64,000 nt of DNA from Flammula alnicola (GCA_015499995.1 JADNRV010000002.1:682001-746000), one strand, 5' to 3'; positions 11,246 to 23,443 are shown, counted from the first letter of the stretch. The notes: generated from the sequence alone by a model not told the origin. Made by a program: numbers and translations.

Positions 11246-12786
11246 TCACCCTCTTATTCTACCCCATAAATATGCAACCAATCCCGGCCAGAAAAAACAA
11301 AAAGCATCTAGGATTTCTCGTTTCCGCCGCAACTGCAATGGAATTTCAACGACAGGCGCATTCGAATCTTTCGGAGCTAAAGAACCCGTCTCGAGGAATT
11401 TATCCATGTCCTCGTCTTTCTCTTGCCAAAGTTTCCTAAGCCAAAAGTCGAAAACCTCCTTCTCCTCGCTTGGAATGTCGACTTCTACTATTCGCTTGGC
11501 CTTCCGGTCTGGTGTTTTAGCACCCGAAGTTCCTGCAAGGTCGCCAATTGGAACATCGCTGGTGACGCCAAATAACCTGAGGTGCATATGAATAGCGGGT
11601 GGAGAAACGCCGTCGAAGAAAAGGGATCTCAAAGTATAATAATCCTGTCCGTATCCCATTGACGGGATTCCTGGAAAGTCGATGAGCATCTTCAATCTCC
11701 ATTTACGCTTGTCAGCTTACCAGGGTATGCAACGGTCATGTCCAGCAACCGCAGGTCTGGTATCCTAGGTGCAAGGGAGCGCAAACTATAGTGCAAACCC
11801 GTAGACCTCGGCAATAATACATGCTTCATATCTGACTATTGTTTACTTTAGTAAAAGCGAAGCTTTCCCCAGAGAATGGCTCACAATTCCCATTTTGTCC
11901 GCGTATTTCTTACTCCTCGGCCGAGTGTTCTTACTGACAAGGGTTCCTTCAGGGTAGAGAATAAAACAAAGGGGTTTGCCTTCCCTCTCGGCTTCCCTTC
12001 CCAGGGATGCAAGGTCGACGGCCAGTTGTTGTCTATCAGATGCCCAAGAACGAGCGAGAAAAATGAACTTGAAGAATTGCATACCCTGAAAGATAGCGGA
12101 AATTGGGGTCAGAAGCATTTGATTACGAGAACTTGGAACTTACCCAACCAACAATGGGGACCCATCGAAGGCTCTTCTTGAGAGTAATGTACACGTAACG
12201 GTGAACGGAATGGGGACTCATAAAGTACGTGAAACACCATGCGTACCACCAGTCGGCGTATACCTTGGGCCGAGATTGGGGTTAGCATTGAGCAACTGGG
12301 CGCTTGAAATCAAAACACACCTGATGGTTGGCAATCAACACGAATTTCGTCGGTAAGTCCAATGCAACGGGGTTGCCGTCATTGTCCCTGATGACATAGC
12401 GATCGATTTCCTCGGGTGTGAAGCTACCCATTCCTTCTGTTTCGAATGTGACTACAAGCTTCGTGGGTGCAAACCATTGAGACATGAGAACTAGGGGATA
12501 GAATTCCACGTTGAAGACGACATTGCAATGACGAGCAGAGGAACGACAGACTTTGAAGGCACCCAAAGGCACCTTTAGTATAACGAATGCCAGCGTAGTA
12601 CAATTTCCTCGACCATCTGAATGGGAGAATGCGGAAGGGCAGCAAAAAGATGAATTGAGACGAGTTTATCATAAGACAGGCGGCATTGAAGAGGATAAAG
12701 AATAAGAAGGCTTGTAATATCCTAAGCCATGTTCTCGGTGGGCGCTGATTGATAGGGATGGCGTACAAGGGCGTGTCGGACGACAT
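11246..12786 (-). CDS. Lysophospholipid acyltransferase (PlsC/AGPAT family)
   Basis: Membrane acyltransferase that transfers an acyl chain to a lysophospholipid. Exons complement(11246..11670, 11721..11835, 11885..12085, 12144..12263, 12321..12490, 12552..12786) give 421 aa. Seen: an N-terminal membrane segment (residues about 18-45), the catalytic NHx4D motif as NHQVYAD, split by an intron after the glutamine, the substrate motif YPEGT, the PRSTGL block, and a C-terminal hydrophobic stretch (AFCFFWPGLVAYL). The size and block order match the fungal Cst26/AGPAT5-like group rather than the short Slc1 type. It is divergent from the F-box-like gene with only 178 nt between starts. Which lysolipid it uses (LPA, lysophosphatidylinositol or other) cannot be read from the sequence. 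Confidence 0.85.
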
Positions 12787-12964
12787 GCACGTCGAGGAGG
12801 ACGGACCGGGAGAGGTGTGGAGGAAGAGGGGAGTCAAGGCACGCTGGCACACAAGCCAGGATATCCATCTGCGTGCGTGCCGTTGATGGAATGGATGGCA
12901 GTGTGACATCACACCTACCAAACTCAAACTCTATCCACTCCCTACGCGCCGCACTGCACTCACC

Positions 12965-14044
12965 ATGGCACGCAGCGAGTTCATCGACGACCTCATCCCT
13001 CTCATTCTCGAGGCCGACAACTGGTGGCCGCGCGACCTCGTCGCCCTCTCCACCGTCTCCCCGTCATGGCTTTTGTACATCCGCAGGAGACTTTACCCCT
13101 ATCCCATCATACAATCATTCCCAGCTGCAAGGTTGCTCGCGAGGACACTTACCGAGAACCCTGCTTTGACCTCCCTCGTCACTGGGATATGCCTTCGACC
13201 CATGGTAAAGGATCCATTCACCCGAACCCAACCTGCAGAGTTGAAAGCCCTGAGGTTTCTACTTAGTCTTGAAGGGTTGACTTCCATTGCGCTTGGAGGC
13301 CAATTGTCTATAAGAGCCGAAAGGCTTTTGAGACTAATAGCTTATCCAGATATCCTCCAAGACCTACATATTGACGGCAGTCTTCTTGGACATCATCTGA
13401 CGTCACGTCCATCTCTGGAGTGGGACGAGTCGCTGGCGTTTGCATTCCCAAACCTCAGGAAACTACGGCTCACCGAAATCGAACTCGACATCACACCACC
13501 TTCTATTCTATCCGCGTCCTCCATATCCAGTCTTATCGTCGAAAATGTCCACATCCTCAGTGGTCATCTTCACCATCTTCTAAATGGCGCCAAGGCACTG
13601 GACCGGTTGCATATCACTTCGAATGATCCCGCTGTGTCCGACGAACAACTACGCCTCGTGCTTGCCTCGTGCGCCGTAGGATGTCTACACTATAACATGC
13701 GAAAAGACACCAATCTCAACCGTTTTCTTCTCGGTATGGATTCTGACAGCGTAGAATCCCTGCGTTGCCTGCACCTCGATGGAGTGTTCGTCGATTTGGG
13801 TGTGCTCTGGGTCGTCGAGCAGATTTGTCGGAATTTGGTGGAATTTGTCGTTTCGGGGAGGACGGTGCGGGTGTCTTCTGACGAGTGGGCGCATTTCATA
13901 AGATCCGGTGCATTGTCTTCGCTTCGTCGACTCGGCTTGCCATGGGGAACGAACATTCCGCCTTTCATGCCGTGGTCGCCATCGGACAGTCAGCAGATCC
14001 GAGATGCGTGTGCGTCGAGGAAGACGCCACTAACCCTGCACTGA
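12965..14044 (+). CDS. F-box-like / leucine-rich protein
   Basis: Intronless gene of 359 aa. The N-terminus (FIDDLIPLILEADNWWPRDL, then ALSTVSPSWLLYIRR) has the helix pattern of the F-box-like domain common in Agaricomycetes. The rest is a run of degenerate leucine-rich strands (LQDLHIDGSLLG, LRKLRLTEIELD, LDRLHITSND, LRCLHLDGVFVD). Such proteins usually act as substrate receptors of SCF ubiquitin ligases. These families are large and fast-evolving in mushrooms, so neither the orthologue nor the target can be named. The start at 12965 is the first ATG of the frame. Lack of introns is typical for this family and contrasts with all its neighbours here. Confidence 0.7.
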   Translation: MARSEFIDDLIPLILEADNWWPRDLVALSTVSPSWLLYIRRRLYPYPIIQSFPAARLLARTLTENPALTSLVTGICLRPMVKDPFTRTQPAELKALRFLLSLEGLTSIALGGQLSIRAERLLRLIAYPDILQDLHIDGSLLGHHLTSRPSLEWDESLAFAFPNLRKLRLTEIELDITPPSILSASSISSLIVENVHILSGHLHHLLNGAKALDRLHITSNDPAVSDEQLRLVLASCAVGCLHYNMRKDTNLNRFLLGMDSDSVESLRCLHLDGVFVDLGVLWVVEQICRNLVEFVVSGRTVRVSSDEWAHFIRSGALSSLRRLGLPWGTNIPPFMPWSPSDSQQIRDACASRKTPLTLH

Positions 14045-14377
14045 TAAGCAGTGAGGATGGTATATGTATGATTTTGGGCTATGTAGCATAATGTATACCC
14101 TGCCGTTTGTACTCTTGATGATATTTACATTTTGCAACATAAAGTGCCTATATATAAGCGTGTTTGTGAGCCGAAAGGGGTTATGAACTTGGGAAAGGCG
14201 AGGAATTTCTTTCTACAGACCGACTTTCCACTCTTTCTCGGGCGTCTTTCTGTCTCTCCCTCTCTCGCCCCCCGCGGCACTACTACATCGTAACAGCGCA
14301 CTTTGTCCCAGGTGCGCCCACAACTCTTCGTTGCCCGCCCTATCATCTCACTTCTGCCTCCGTAGTGCCCAGATCCT
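14045..14377. other. Intergenic region upstream of the alpha/beta hydrolase gene
   Basis: 333 nt. It holds a TATATATAA sequence at about 14150 and a pyrimidine-rich tract (about 14210-14275) before the ATG at 14378, both plausible promoter elements. No gene was recognised. Confidence 0.4.
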
Positions 14378-17300
14378 ATGCAGTCTATTTTATCCCGTCA
14401 CAATTCTAATTCGCACCGCACCCCCCGCAAATCCTCATCTTTTCTCTCTTTGCGACGTGAAAAAGACAAGTCGTCTTTCAATGACGCCAATCCGTCTCCA
14501 TACGACAATGCCGGTCCTTCCAATACATCGCCTTCTAGCTACTTTGACGTGTATCCAAGGCCAAAGCCTGCTACAGTTTCTCGTTCATTAAAGTCAAGAA
14601 TCAGTCGATCCTCGCCCTCCAGCAACACTCCACCCCAGGAAGCTTCGCCAATCCCATATCACGACCCTGTTCCCCGATACAGTGATGTAGCCACCAACAG
14701 TCCCACCTACGCCTTCCCTTCTTTCGATCCTGATGACGAGTCCTCCTTCGCACACGCTCCTTTGGCCAATGGTAATTATTCCCGCACCCGCTCCAGGACT
14801 GGGCCATCGGGCAGGTCGAAATGGGAACCCACCCCCGCCGTACCCCAACTCCGCTTCTCAAACTCCTCCTCGACCCAACATACGGAAACACCGCCCCGAA
14901 CTCCCGATGATTACACGGCTTCCAGCGATTCCCTGGATCTTTTCCCTGTAGTTGTTGCTGCTCCAGTTGCTGGTGTAGAAACCATGGACGCTCTGGTTGA
15001 TGGAATGAACGGCGGTGATGGTCTCAGTTCGTCAAGGAGATCATCGAATCGTAGCCGTTTTGGGATTCCAAACCACCATCCTCTCTACCAACCGCCCTTG
15101 CCTACTCCACCTCCAGGTATTGTTCTTGGAGGTGGGAAAGCAAGGCCGAGAGTAACACGAAAAGCGAGTACTTCGGGTGATTCCAGTGAAGATGAGGATG
15201 CCTATTCATCTTCGCATAACCCACCATCCAGGACCCGTCGACGCCGGATACGGCCTCCTTCCAGGACAACGTCCAATTCCACGATTACACCTCCTTCTAT
15301 TTCGCCGATTCTAGCCGATGAAACTATCCCCCATGCCAGTGTGGACCACAGTCACACCACACGACGACCTCTACCGCGTCGGCCCAGTACTACTAGCACC
15401 ATTGAATACCGCAAGAGCGTTGTACCGTCGATATCAGAAATTATCCGCAACCATGCCCCACTGGAGAGTCAAGTTCGGTCCCGGCCTCCAACGATCCGCT
15501 CGACTTCACTTTATTCCCCCAGCAACCAAGGACATGCCATCGTTCACGAAGAGCCAGAATCCGAACCTGAACCGCTGACACGTGAAGAAGAGGCTGAATT
15601 GCTGTCACGCTCTTCCATTGACAGCGTTGCTGATGAGGTGCAACGCACGATCCGCAACCAGTCTCTTCCGAAGCCCCTACCTCCACCTCCCCCAAGTTCT
15701 GCCTCCGCATTTATAAAGCGATACTCGACAGTATCCGATAACGCCAGCAGCATTTATTCCCCCCGTTCCGACCCTGGCGCACACTCTATCTATTCCTTAT
15801 CAGCGCCGTCAAGTTATATCCCTCCATCGCCTTTGGAAGGGTCCACTTTCCTGTCAATGGTTAAATCTTCACCCTCACACGCGGTGGCGCAGTACCTTCG
15901 CTCTTCACGATTAACGACGCTTCTTAAACTAACTCGGTCGCCTCATGCTTCACAGGACAATCCTTTGACCGTCAGTCTTTCCGATCTAGGGAGCCCCACA
16001 GGATATCCGGTCGTTGTCTTCCTGGGTCTGGGCTGTGTGCGCCACATCATGGGACTCTATGATGAGATGGCAGATTGCATGGGTCTTAGGCTGATTACGA
16101 TTGATCGGTACGTGGCTACAGTCAATTAAAATTCGCCCTTTCTGACCGCGGCCTTGTTTCGTAGGTGGGGCTTAGGTCGGACGGAACCTCGTTCAAAGTC
16201 TGCAAAAGGCATCATGCAGTGGGCTTCAGTGGTCGAAGAAGTGCTGGATTTACTGCATATTGACCAATGCAGTATTATGGCTCATTCGGCTGGCGCGCCG
16301 TATGCACTCTCTTTTGCAAATAAACTACCGTCTCGCATTCGAGGTGATATCTGTTTGCTCGCCCATGGGTGGGAGGCAGCGAAAGCAGTGAGTTCTGCTC
16401 TTTTTTGGCGCCTTCTGCTTGTTAAATAAATGAAAAATTAGGTGGATATAAGTGGCTTAAATATGTGCCCAACAGCATTCTGAAAACGGCGCAAGCTGCT
16501 GAATGGAAGATCCAGGCTTGGATGATAGGCAAGCCTCCTACGATCGCGTATGAGGGCATCGGATACACAGCGCCTACAGTACCCAAATCGACCAACGCAT
16601 CACCTTCGCGGACTGGTGGAAATCTGAATGTCGTTTATCCCTCTAATACCGAAGCTCGGCCCCGGCCCAGCGTAGGATCAAGTCAAAGTACTTTCAGCGA
16701 GTACGATGACCTAGGTGATTTTGAAGGCCGCTTCGAAAGTCGTAGCACATTAGGCTTGAAGTCGCGGTCGGCGTCAACACCACAGTATGGTACTATTAGG
16801 GCAGACGGCAGCGTTGTTGTAGCCAAGAGGAAAACCTCTCGAGGCATTCTGGAGAGGTTGAAAGGGTCATCCACCTCGCCATCTCAAACTCAGGAGAAAC
16901 AAGCCTCTGGCTCCAGCAGAAAGCTCAAGGGGCTAAGGTCGATGGGGTCTCTCAAGTCCAAGAGCCGCGAAGTTCCTAAATCCGAGCCTCCAAGCCCTCA
17001 ATTGCCGCCTGCTCTTCGCATGGACATTGGATTGGGACTAGAGGACCTCTCATGGACGGCTTCCATTGAACCGGATCTACCCACAGCGACTCCGCACATG
17101 TATTCAAATGGGGCGTCAAATAGCCGCAGTGGAGGCCGGCGATCGATATCTTTTACGTCGTCGAAAGCCGCGCCTCCTCCATCAATGCCTCCATCAATGC
17201 CGGGGTCTCCATCTCCAAGTACATTTTCGACGACCTTTGTGCAGAATGGGACAGGCAACCACCAAGTTGCGCTGGGGAACGCCCTCATCGCTGCTTCGCA

Positions 17301-17619
17301 TGCCGAGTCAGCAAAAGGCACGCATAATGACCTTTTGCAAATCCTCAATCACGAAAACCACTCTTGGGGTTTCTCGTACGCGTCTTATCCGCACAAGGTT
17401 AGGGTTTGGTATGGCGATAAGGACGAGAAGATCGCCGAGAACGCTGTTAGATGGATGGAACGCACTATGGGGCCTGATAGGTGTTCCGTTAAAGTGGTTA
17501 AAGGCGCGGATCACGGTTTGATGTATAGAAGCAGCGCAGTGGTAGACGTGCTAGAATGGATCGTCAGCGCATGGAGAACGGAAGACAGGATCGCCCAGCC
17601 TTACTCGGGTCTGCACTGA
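14378..17619 (+). CDS. Large alpha/beta hydrolase with disordered N-terminus and insert
   Basis: Three exons, 14378..16107, 16165..16387, 16453..17619, give 1039 aa. The first ~480 residues are disordered, rich in Ser, Pro and Arg. The hydrolase fold starts near residue 500 (YPVVVFLGLGC, then RLITIDRWGLGRT). The nucleophile elbow reads MAHSAGAPYAL, with the serine as nucleophile. The acid is likely in WYGDKDEKI and the histidine in GADHGLMYR near the C-terminus. Between elbow and acid lies a second disordered insert of about 250 residues, in the cap position. The acceptor of intron 2 is taken at 16452 because the earlier AG at 16441 breaks the frame. No signal peptide is visible, so the enzyme is probably intracellular. 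The substrate is unknown. Confidence 0.8.
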
Positions 17620-17822
17620 AGTTCTTTTCTTTCATAATGTGCACTTTTTTCTATTTCCTATTATTCTCGCGTTGTTCGTTTCTTGTGGACCGCATTTACT
17701 TATATCCTGGAGCTCGTATATATACCATTCATTCTTTCTCCACACGATATCCCTATATCCAATCATTCGCTTTTTTGTATTCATAACATACTTATCGTAC
17801 CACCATCCCTACATACTTCACA

Positions 17823-18121
17823 ATGCGTGTTATAATTTAAACAGTCGCCGTCATGTGACCAGCATAAGATGAGAAACATGGAGCAACCTCGGAATGGAAA
17901 CTCCTCGGAGTCCCAACCCAAGTCTTTGACGACTACCTTATTCAAGTTATTGACCTTTTGGCCGCTAACCCCAGCAACCATGTAAGTATATGCGTCCTAC
18001 AAGTGCTATAAGAGCTTACCATCTCTGCTAGTGGTTGTTGGAGATTCGCCTTTTCTACGTGAATCACACATCACTTGAATGGCGGCTTCGCGAAAGGCCA
18101 GCCCTACGCCACGCAGAGTAG
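17823..18121 (+). CDS. Possible small ORF overlapping the start of the second Ies1-like gene
   Basis: A spliced frame of 68 aa can be built from 17823..17826, 17869..17981 and 18032..18121. The second intron has good signals (GTAAGTA donor, CTAG acceptor). The coding part looks protein-like: WKLLGVPTQVFDDYLIQVI, then LLAANPSNHWLLEIRLFYV and SLEWRLRERP. Its last 43 nt overlap, in another frame, the start of the Ies1-like gene at 18079. The first exon (4 nt) and its 42-nt intron are speculative; without them no ATG precedes the frame. I do not recognise the product. It could be a real small gene, an upstream ORF in the leader of the downstream gene, or chance. Confidence 0.3.
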
Positions 18122-20009
18122 TGGCACTCAAACGCGCCGATGGAGAGCCTTTGACTCGTGCAGATATTCAATACGACGTGCTTCACGGCATATTCAGCGA
18201 CACGCATGAGGTCTTCTCCGACCCTTACCGCGACACCGAGGACGGAAAGAAATTATGTTTCCGAGACTTGTACATCAAAGCCATATTCAATTCTCCCAAA
18301 GCCACGAAGGCTCTCAAAGACAAGATGACGGAGTCTTCGACGTTTGCGCTGGACTTTGCTATGCTTTCACTTTTGGTGAATGTAGGGCGCGTTAATACCA
18401 CGATGAGCTGTGAGTCGGTCAGTTTTCTATATTTGAAATGGTAACTAAGACATATTTTGCACAGTTTTTCCTGAGATGAAGACCACCATCCGAACCTATC
18501 ATCCCATCCCATCACTCCAGCGCACGAATGGCAACATGCAAGATGCGCCGCGAATTAAACATATACTCAAGACGAGTCTGTTGGAGGATGAAGCGAAAAA
18601 CCCGCCTGCAACTCCAGCTGATATACTGACTCGTTGTGTTCGTTGCCATATCCACATGCGTTCAGCGCCACGCTGACACCACTCTCTGCCCTTAGAAAGC
18701 TGGCCAGCCTCCTTCAACAAGCATTACGAATCTCATATTTGTCCTCGCTCATCACACCGGGGTGGGTCAAAACCATGATGCTTTAATTACTGTGGCTAAT
18801 CTTTACTTAATTAGCCAATTGGACAAGCGCACTTTCAAGGCCGCGTAGATTTCCTTGACCTCTTCCTACGCACGGAGGTCTCGTCAGCTTCCCGTGCCCA
18901 AGCTTTTCTCTGGCTTTGTTATAATTATTTGGAAGCGCCTTCTTCTGAAGACGATTATGACGAAGAGCCGACTCCGAGCCCTTTCTCGGACCCATCAAAG
19001 CCGACCTCTTCTCCTCCTTTCACATTCCTGACGTCAGAGGAGATTTTGGAGGAGAACCAAGAGTCACCCGAAGACATTGCCATGGCAGAAAGGCTCGTCA
19101 CTCAAAGAAGTCGCATTGTCCAAAATCAAGGTGCCAAAGAGTCCGGTAAAGCATCAGCCAAAGCATCAGTCAATGGCAGTGTTGTGGGCGAAGACGAAGA
19201 GCCGCCAGTACTGCCTGCTGAGGAGACGAAAGGCAAAGGCAAACGTGCAGCTCCTAGTACCAGTATCAAAATCAAAGGGAAGCGTGCGGCTGCTACAAAA
19301 GAGAAGAAGGCCGTGATAACCAAGGAGAAACCAAAGGAAATGGAGCCAATTGCCCTTGTTCCCGACCTTGACGATGACGATAATCTACTGGAGGCATTCG
19401 TCAAACGTGAGTGGTCGACGGGCTCTAAACACTCCAAAATTAAACTGATAGGAACATAAACAGAGCGTTCTTTGCCTCGAGCAAGGCAACGTGCTTACGA
19501 ACGATATGAACATTCTTTAAGCGTATTTTCCTCTGTTGCAGGACCTCCATCGGCCCATCAAAATGGCTCGACTCCTGAGCATGCATATGGCACGTCGCAC
19601 CGTCATCGATATTCGCCATATGGACAACAACACACTCAATTGAAGGACACGCATCGCCCACGATACAGGCAACATTCCCATCCTATCTCTCAACCTCGGA
19701 GTATGCTGCAACGTGGGTCTCTATATTTTTATAGCAATCATTGCCTTATATGAGACTTCTTTCCCAGAGGCTTGGCAAGTCGTAACATCGACAGATCCTC
19801 TCGTTGACTCTGATGACGAGGTTGGCGGTGACGAGTATGCTCGAGAAGATTACGGTGGGTTTCATTCCCATTCCATCATTAGTCTAAGGGTACCGGCTGA
19901 CCAATTCCACTTTGCAGTCCAACGCCTGAAAGTGATCAACCGCTTAGCCCAACATTGGACACATGAACAACCCCCATACTCTGCGCAGATGGACACAGAC
20001 CCGATCTAA
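18079..20009 (+). CDS. INO80-complex subunit Ies1-like protein, copy B
   Basis: Seven exons, 18079..18409, 18465..18637, 18696..18761, 18815..19406, 19464..19712, 19768..19854, 19918..20009, give 529 aa. It is a paralogue of the gene at 8425-10168. Shared blocks are DGEPLTRADIQYDVL, LSLLVNVGRVNTTMSFFPEM, TIRTYHPIPSLQRTNGN, QDAPRIKH, AGQPPSTSITNLIFVLAHH, VDFLDLFLR and AFLWLCYNYLE, and the acidic STDPLVDSDDE near the end. Copy B has a longer Lys/Ala/Glu-rich middle (GKGKRAAP, IKGKRAAATKEKK) and a His/Gln/Pro-rich stretch that copy A lacks. Three intron positions match copy A, including an internal exon of exactly 66 nt in both. The donor of intron 2 (GTTCGT) is weak and was chosen to keep the frame. 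Confidence 0.75.
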
Positions 20010-20502
20010 GCAAGCACCAGCTTATTACTGTCCTTACACTTATTTAATCCAGTGCCCAGATTTCAGAACCGAGCAGCCATTTTTTATTGTTATAATTATC
20101 TCAATTCATACATTTGTAGACTTTACATATTTCCTGACATACTTTATACGAAGTTAGCCATTTGCGTTATCGATTTTATTCATGAATGGTGACTGCAGCA
20201 AAAACTCTCTATTATCCTACAACTATTGAACAAAAATCCCGAAGTATGAAGAACGCACAAAAAGAAACATGATCAGAAGGCAAATAGGCAATAATGAGAT
20301 TTAGAGAAAAGAAGATGAACGTAATGAAGATAAGGCGGCGCTTGTTGAGAAGATCAAGGTGGTCGAAAGGCTGAGCGAGTCGAAATTCGAGACATGTCTG
20401 CAGCTCAAACCCTTCCATACTTCAAATGCCCCCGTTCATTTGAAGTCCTGTATTCTGCACCATCTAACTCTCATCTAAGCCGAAATAGAAAGAGTACACC
20501 GG
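20010..20502. other. Convergent 3' region
   Basis: 493 nt, AT-rich, between the convergent stops of the Ies1-like gene B and the MIT-domain gene. It should carry both 3' UTRs. No gene, RNA or repeat was recognised. Confidence 0.4.
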
Positions 20503-23443
20503 TTATTCGGCCAGCCATTTTTCGCACTTCTTGACGTACTTGTCAAGCAACTGAGAAAGATCACGAATGACGAAAGTAAGAACGACGCTGGCGAAGAATT
20601 CCGAAAAACGCTTCAATTTCTGCTCAGCAGAACCGCGAATATCCATAGGGAAGGCAGCGTATGCTGGCGCAATAGGTTGCGACAAAACCGCGCGTGTGTG
20701 TTCATCCAGTAATTGGGCATGAGCAAAGAGCCTCTTCAGCCCTTGAACATATGCGGCAGGTGAATCAAGACTAAAAAGGGTCAACCCTATTAGCGTCAAG
20801 CATGTAAAAGCAAGTCGCATAAACTTACTTCTTTCCGTTTGTGAATTTATCAAATCGACTGAAGAGCTTGCCACCCCAAGTGGGTTTTCTTGAAACGAAG
20901 CCCTCTCCTACACCCAATTTCTTCCCAAAATTGGCCACAACGTGATCACACACGTTGGAAAATTCCTCAAGCTTTGACAACCATGCGTCAGCTTCCTTCC
21001 TACCAATACTTCCAATGCCAAGAGCTAGCCCGCTGCTAACATTGCCAGCACCAAAATGCTCAGCACTGCTGATCTGAAGGTCTTCTAAAGCAGAGCATAA
21101 GATTGTGACTACTCTGATCTTCTCGTCGAGGCTGGTCAACTTCGCCCCACCCTGAGACCAAACTTCGCATGGCACATGTAATCGGCGCGTAACGTATCCG
21201 CCTGTTGAGGTAACCATTGTGTTCCTCAGAAGATTCATCATGTGATAAGGTTTGAGAAGAGGGTCGGAGGGTGGTATTGGAGGAAGGGTGAGGTAGGTGT
21301 TGTGGGAAGGTTCGTCGGAAAGCCAATGGCAGGGTACGGAACCAAAGAGTCCAATTGAAGATTCGCGGGGTGAGGATTCAACTTTGAAGTCACAGATACC
21401 TTCCGGGGTGTACCATTAGCAGAGGAATTGGGTAGCGGTGGTCGCTGGTCAGGAGACACTCTTCCACCAACCAGTGACGGCCTTCGCCCAGGCTGAGAGG
21501 ATGATCTACTTCTTCCGCTAATCCCGCCATTAGACATGGAGGAAATCACGGATTTTGACGGTGGGATGGAGCCAGCAGATGTCGTCGACTCGGCAGGGGA
21601 TGCTGAGCGAGTACTGGGCGGGGCCGAAGTTTTCCTCCGCTGTGAAATAGAACCTTGGTTAGTTGAATGAAGTTGTGGCACGCTAGGTTCATTGCGCAGT
21701 GGTAATTGTGACAAGGCCCTCGGCCTTATAGCACTTGAATTCTGCAGCCGAGGAGAAGGTGGTAGTTTCGAAAGCGATAGATTTCTCGATGGTACAGATA
21801 TGTCGGAAGATAATGTTGGTGATGGAAGCGGGGGCAATGGTGGAGATTCTCGTTTCATTGTGCGTGGCGTGTCAGGCACATAGTTCCGGTTGTCTGAGAT
21901 ATCTTCCCCAGGCCGATTGTTTAGACGAGCTGTCTCTTCGTTCTCCTCTTCCAGGGATGCCAGATTAGAAGGGGTTCTCCTATGTCCTATAGCTTCTCCA
22001 ACGCGGATTTGTGAATCAGGCCGGCCAACATTTTGTGTCAGGGGTTGAGGCAAAAACTCGCCAACGATGGGGGCGGGAGGCAGAGAGGATGATGGAGGCG
22101 GAGGTTTTGGGGGTAGATTCGAAGGCGCACGCGATCTCCTAGGGGATATGATAGAAGTACGAGCAGCAACAGGAGCAGGAGTAGGAGCTGAGGGCTGGCT
22201 CGGGGGCAGATCGTACTGGACAGAATACGGGTGTTGTGTGGGAGGAAGACCTGAAATTGCGGACCCCGTAAGCACTGATTCGTCAAGCGTATAGATAGCG
22301 TCGCTATCTCTTGAATGGTCGACATCGGAGTAGCGCGCATTGGAATTGGAATACAGCATTGGAGGTTCTTCTGGTATATAAGGGGTATACACCTGCTGGG
22401 GTATATGTGGCGAACTATCCGACGAAGGGGAAGCCGAAGTGGTGGGCGAGTTCGATGTTGTCGAATCAGTGGAGATCGTTGTGTTAGAGTACAATGACGT
22501 TGTAGGGTACGGAACAGCAGGTATGCTGTAGATGATACTTAGCATGGCCATACGATCCGCATAGGTATCATGCTATGAAAACGGAGTGAATCAGACATAG
22601 TTTTAAAACCTAGGAAGAAGGCCCAATTGAACTGACAATACTTTGGAGTCGCCTAACTTCTTCTTCTTGGGCTGCAACGCTCCGCCGTCGTCGCCTCCTG
22701 TGCGAGTCGGTGGTACTGTCTTCACCATTCCGCACTCTTTCCATAACCTCGCTGAGCAGTGCGACGCTCTGAGCATATGCATTCACAGCGGCTTCTGGGT
22801 TGTCATTGGTAGAGTCGAGTTGAACAGCTTCGCGCGCGAGTTCCAGGGCTCTGGTAAGCGCACGTCGTGATGATGGTCTGTTCTCTGAGCGATGTGATTG
22901 CTCTGTGGGTGGTGCTAGCAATCCTCTGTCCGGTTGTCCGTATCCATCTTGATTTCGTTCAGAGGAGCGAAAAGATGAGGAAGGGAGGTATGATTGGGGA
23001 GGGGGGTCCGAGAGGTCGTCTATTGACGAAGACATCGACAGAGGCATATTCGGCGAAGCTGATGACGAGGCCAAGCGAGCTTGGGAAAAGGCGGCCACCG
23101 CTGAGAGGTTTGGCGATGCTGAGGGCCTTGCAAAGGAACTAGACCGCGTCCCTCTAGAAATTGAATTTGAACCGGATGGATACACAGTGATATCGGATGA
23201 TTCTGGGATCGTGGTTTGGGTCAAAGCATTGGGGGGATTTGCCGGTATACTTGGGATGGGTAGGTTGGGCGGTGGACCGGCTGGTCTGGCGTTAGCGGCG
23301 GAAGAACGTCGACGTTGGGCGATGAGGGAGGAGGAGGGTTGTTGAGGTGGCGAGAAGGAGACAGGAGGTTGTTGGTGGTCGTGCCAATGACCCCTTGAGT
23401 CAACACGATGCTGTGGGGGATGTGTACCCCATTCTAGTTCCAT
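20503..23443 (-). CDS. MIT-domain protein with long disordered linker
   Basis: Exons complement(20503..20770, 20829..21399, 21468..22572, 22637..23443) give 916 aa. After a Pro/Ser/Gln-rich start, residues about 190-285 form three helices (SSRRALTRALELAREAVQLD, EAAVNAYAQSVALLSEVMER, then the helix HDTYADRMAMLSIIYS). This is the microtubule-interacting-and-transport fold that binds ESCRT-III tails. A Ser/Pro-rich linker of ~370 residues follows. The conserved C-terminal domain starts at FKVESSPRESSIGLFGSVP and holds LKPYHMMNLLRNTM and YVQGLKRLFAHAQLLDEHTR. The exon-2 to exon-3 junction uses a less obvious acceptor (GGAAG); a branch-like CTAAT lies 20 nt before it, and the following frame is clearly coding. 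It resembles uncharacterised fungal MIT proteins. A role in endosomal sorting is inferred. Confidence 0.78.

Noticed and set aside
14594..14891. Long minus-strand open frames inside the alpha/beta hydrolase gene
   Set aside because: They mirror Ser/Pro-rich codons of the sense strand and show no domain or splice support.
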